A program made the translations under genes and the position numbers. The notes under the pieces are model-generated. The model ran no database searches. It saw nothing but the letters and a program-made list of their open reading frames with translations, and had not been told where the DNA came from. From Chloroflexota bacterium (lineage in GTDB: Bacteria > Chloroflexota > Anaerolineae > JACRMK01), in the NCBI GenBank assembly GCA_016200765.1, contig JACQEC010000034.1, forward strand, positions 1 through 9,940: DNA of 9,940 nt. The letters are read 5' to 3'. Within the stretch, counting starts at the first letter, position 1. Each line of letters begins with the position of its first letter. Of this stretch, positions 6,615-9,940 are shown one piece after another.

Positions 6615-7958
6615 TTGTTAAACTTGACTCAAGAAAAAATCGGCCCGTGTCTGGTGGCCTTGCAGGTGGAGGTCGAGCCGGAGCGCGTGGATACGGCGAT
6701 GCAGAAGGCGGCGAAGCGCATCGCGCAGGCCGGCCGCGTGGCGGGCTTTCGCAAGGGCAAAGCGCCCTACCATCTGATCCTGCGCACCTATGGCAAGCCG
6801 GCGGTCTTGCAGGAAGCCGTGGACGAGCTGGGCAACCAGATTCTGAAAGAGGCGGTCGCCCAGCAAGACATCAAACCCTACGACCGCCCCGCGCTGGAAG
6901 TCGTCAAGACCGAGCCGCTGACGCTGAAGTTCACGGTGTCCACCACTCCGGCGGTTGATCTGGGTGCCTACCGCGCCATTCGCGTGGAGAGCCAGCCTGC
7001 GGCGGCAGACGAAGCCGAGGTCAATAGCGCCTTGGAGCGGACGCGCAAGGCGCACGCCACCACCGCGCGCGTCGAGCGTCCCGCCCAGATGAGTGATATG
7101 CTGCGGCTCGACGTGAAGGTTCAGTCGGGCGACAAGACCATGCTGGATCGCAAAGACGCCGACGTCGAGCTGGTCGAGGGCGAGGATGATATCGCGCCAG
7201 GGTTCAGCGCGGCCATGATCGGCGCGCAAAGCGGCGAGGCGCGCAATTTTGAATTGGCCGTGCCCGCCGACCACGCCAATACGGCTTTCGCCGGACTGAC
7301 CCTGCAGGTCAGCACGCAGGTCAAGGACATTCAAGAAGTGACCCTGCCGCCGCTCGACGACGAACTGGCGAAGACCGCCGGCACCTTTGAAACGCTGGAC
7401 GAGTTGCGCGCTGACCTGCGCCAGAAACTGCTGACCCGCGCCGAGGAGCGCGAGCGCGGGCGCTTTGAAGACGAAGTGGTCAAGGCGGCGCTGGGCGGTG
7501 CGCATATCGAGTTTCCCGACGCGATGGCCGAGGAGGAATTGCGCCATTCGCTTAGCGACCTGATGCGCGACGTGTCGCAGATGGGGTACACCTTCGAGAA
7601 CTGGCTGCGCATGAACAACCTGACCATGGAGTCCCTGCGCGCTTCGTTCCGCCCCGGCGTCGAGGAGCGCCTGCGCCGGTCGTTGCTCCTCTTTAACGTC
7701 GCCGAGCGCGAGGGTATCAAGGTTGAAAAGGCCGATGTGGACGCGGCGGTTGACGAACAGGTTGCGAATTACCCGGCCGAGATACAGGACACGGCGCGCA
7801 CCGTCTACAACGGAGAAGAGATGCGCGCGACGCTGGGCCTGCGGTTGTTGCAACAGCGCGCGCTGGATAAACTGGTGACGATTGCCAAGGGGCAGGGCGT
7901 GCTCCTGCCCGGCGACGAGAGCGCCAACCAGCCGGGCGCTCTGTTGGTGGCATCGTAA
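6615..7958 (+). CDS. tig: trigger factor, ribosome-bound chaperone
   Basis: Trigger factor binds near the ribosome exit tunnel and shields emerging chains. From TTG 6615 the protein has 447 residues, the usual family size. The N-terminal ribosome-binding domain begins LNLTQEKIGPCLVALQVEVE and has the signature loop GFRKGKAP at 44-51. A FKBP-like prolyl isomerase domain spans about 155-240 (SDMLRLDVKVQ, APGFSAAMIGAQSGE). The C-terminal chaperone arms follow (about 245-430; LPPLDDELAKTAGTFETLDE, FEDEVVKAAL, YTFENWLRM). The FKBP domain looks diverged, so isomerase activity is uncertain. TTG is chosen because an ATG-started frame at 6513 would span the tRNA-Leu fragment and the promoter; TTG 6624 is a second option. 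It stands before clpP-clpX, a common bacterial order. Confidence 0.92.
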   Translation: MLNLTQEKIGPCLVALQVEVEPERVDTAMQKAAKRIAQAGRVAGFRKGKAPYHLILRTYGKPAVLQEAVDELGNQILKEAVAQQDIKPYDRPALEVVKTEPLTLKFTVSTTPAVDLGAYRAIRVESQPAAADEAEVNSALERTRKAHATTARVERPAQMSDMLRLDVKVQSGDKTMLDRKDADVELVEGEDDIAPGFSAAMIGAQSGEARNFELAVPADHANTAFAGLTLQVSTQVKDIQEVTLPPLDDELAKTAGTFETLDELRADLRQKLLTRAEERERGRFEDEVVKAALGGAHIEFPDAMAEEELRHSLSDLMRDVSQMGYTFENWLRMNNLTMESLRASFRPGVEERLRRSLLLFNVAEREGIKVEKADVDAAVDEQVANYPAEIQDTARTVYNGEEMRATLGLRLLQQRALDKLVTIAKGQGVLLPGDESANQPGALLVAS

Positions 7959-7990
7959 GCGCGGCTCCCTTCGCCGCCGCACCGCAAACC

Positions 7991-8014
7991 GATGGCTTCC
8001 GAGTGCGGGCAATG
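7991..8014 (-). repeat. diverged copy of a CATTGC...GAAGCCATC dispersed repeat
   Basis: Read on the minus strand, CATTGCCCGCACTCG then GAAGCCATC matches the copy at 8089-8112 at 18 of 24 positions, differing mainly in the middle. Repeats of this kind, whose translation shows HCxxSEAI, are scattered through many bacterial genomes. Confidence 0.5.
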
Positions 8015-8052
8015 CCGACCCACTATGAACAGCGGCGGCCTCACATCCGAGG

Positions 8053-8081
8053 TTGACTTTACTGATAACTCGCGTTACGCT
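8053..8081 (+). promoter_or_regulatory. weak candidate promoter for clpP
   Basis: TTGACT (8053-8058) is followed after 17 bases by TACGCT (8076-8081). The -35 box is close to consensus and the -10 box is poor (3 of 6). If used, it gives clpP-clpX its own start about 190 bases upstream, with both repeats in the leader. The 7959-8274 spacer shows no better promoter. Confidence 0.3.
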
Positions 8082-8088
8082 AAGATGT

Positions 8089-8112
8089 CATTGCGCGCGA
8101 AGCGAAGCCATC
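8089..8112 (+). repeat. CATTGC...GAAGCCATC dispersed repeat, plus copy
   Basis: CATTGCGCGCGAAGC then GAAGCCATC is the second, better-conserved copy, in opposite direction to the one at 7991-8014. Seventy-four bases separate the two copies, so they could form a long imperfect stem in a tig-clpP transcript. Confidence 0.55.
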
Positions 8113-8161
8113 TCCCCGCCACTTGAAGGAGATAGCTGCGTCGCACAAGGGCTCCTGGGTT

Positions 8162-8222
8162 GGAGGGCAGGCTTCAGCCGGACAGGTCAGCGAGCCATCG
8201 CACCGGCTGAAGCCTGCCCTCC
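8162..8222. repeat. perfect 20-bp inverted repeat before clpP
   Basis: The arm at 8162-8181 (GGAGGGCAGG then CTTCAGCCGG) is the exact reverse complement of 8203-8222, with a 21-base loop. In RNA this is a very stable hairpin ending about 40 bases before the clpP ribosome binding site. No T run follows, so it is not a plain terminator. The AGGCTTCAGCC/GGCTGAAGCCT core resembles a dispersed intergenic repeat. It could slow or process read-through from tig, or protect the clpP-clpX message. With the other repeats it fills the 316-bp gap 7959-8274, in which I see no gene. Confidence 0.75.
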
Positions 8223-8274
8223 CAAGACGCCGCCGCGCCGTGACGCGCGTAACATAAATGATAAGGAGATTCGC

Positions 8275-8893
8275 ATGGACTTTCGCAACATCGTTCCCTA
8301 TGTCATCGAAACCACCGGGCGCGGCGAGCGCGCCATGGATATTTACTCCCTGCTGTTGAAGGAGCGCATCATCTTCTTGGGCACGCCAATCAACGATCAG
8401 GTCGCCAACGCCATCGTCGCCCAGCTGATCTTCCTCGACCGCGAGGACCCGGAGCGCGACATCAACATGTACATCAACAGCCCGGGCGGCGTGATCTACT
8501 CCGGCATGGCCATTCTGGATACCATGCAACTCGTGCGCGCGCCCATCTCGACCACGGCCGTCGGCTCCACCGCCTCCTTCGGCACGGTCGTGCTGGCCGC
8601 CGGCACCAAAGGCAAGCGTTACGCCCTGCCCAACGCGACCATCCACCTGCACCAGCCGCTGGGCGGCATGGAAGGGCAGGCTTCGGATATCGCCATTCAC
8701 GCCAAAGAAATCCTGCGCCTGCGCGACTCGATCAACGAGATTCTGGCCCGGGCCACCGGCCAACCCCTTGAGAAGATTGCGCACGACACCGAGCGCGACT
8801 TCTTCCTCGATGCCCAGTCCGCGAAGGAGTACGGCATTGTGGACGAAGTGCTGTCCAAGCCGCAATCCGGCATAGACGGCAAGGGGAGCGCGA

Positions 8894-8913
<20 letters not shown>
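8275..8913 (+). CDS. clpP: ATP-dependent Clp protease proteolytic subunit
   Basis: ClpP forms the barrel-shaped serine protease that degrades proteins fed in by ClpX. The 212-residue protein has full length. The catalytic triad is Ser101 (in GSTASFG), His126 (in IHLHQPLGG) and Asp175 (in DTERDFF). The oxyanion-side loop INSPGG is at 67-72. The nucleophile box GSTASFGTVVLAAG differs from the common AASMG form but keeps Ser. AAGGAG at 8263-8268 lies 6 bases before ATG 8275, and the protein start MDFRNIVPYVIETTGRGERA is family-typical (IPxVIExTxRGER). The open frame runs back to about 8053, but that extension only translates repeats. The stop lies 20 bases inside clpX. Confidence 0.96.

Positions 8914-9940
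<1,027 letters not shown>

Noticed and set aside
6618..8012. 464-codon open frame on the minus strand
   Set aside because: It is the antisense shadow of trigger factor, with low-complexity composition and no family motifs.
8053..8274. N-terminal extension of ClpP by 74 residues
   Set aside because: It translates dispersed repeats; AAGGAG and ATG 8275 give the family-typical start.

Overview
The window looks like a GC-rich (about 60% or more) bacterial chromosome segment, most likely from a Chloroflexota lineage such as Anaerolineae. This is inferred from the proline/threonine-rich tails on exported proteins, the FLPIVLRDY-type C-terminal motif, the style of the small PIN/antitoxin-like proteins, and the tig-clpP-clpX order. 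No marker here fixes the genus.

Left part (1-4190): an accessory patchwork on the + strand. It begins with the C-terminus of an exported protein with a P/T-rich tail (1-254), then a possible 3' gene remnant (256-357) and an unrecognised membrane-anchored protein with a P/T-rich linker (378-1061). Next come a small antitoxin-like protein (1120-1434), a 452-residue radical SAM protein (1520-2878) and a 68-residue companion (2888-3094). A PIN-domain toxin-like gene (3194-3634) and a small antitoxin-like gene (3647-3850) lie between two homologous starts of one small gene family. The first start (3100-3168) is a short broken stub. The second (3847-4190) is nearly full length but frameshifted by a 23-bp palindromic insertion.

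Middle part (4209-6281): an ST7-like TPR protein (4209-5162) converges on a gene for a tyrosine-recombinase-fold protein (5325-6281, minus strand). The latter keeps the fold signatures but lacks most catalytic residues, including the nucleophilic tyrosine. The gap between them holds a stem-loop and an iterated GCGTTA motif.

Right part (6372-9940): housekeeping. A tRNA-Lys(CTT) has an extended -10 promoter and a leader hairpin. It is followed by the 5' 26 bases of a tRNA-Leu with no 3' half, then a near-perfect sigma70 promoter driving trigger factor (tig) from an apparent TTG start. A 316-bp spacer full of inverted repeats separates tig from clpP, and clpX overlaps the clpP end by 20 bases and runs off the window. 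Trigger factor handles nascent chains at the ribosome, and ClpX unfolds substrates and feeds them to ClpP, so this is a protein-folding and protein-turnover cluster.

The points most worth a second look are the catalytically degenerate recombinase beside a tRNA and a tRNA fragment, the palindrome that breaks the ECCPF-motif gene, and the duplicated gene start flanking the PIN module.
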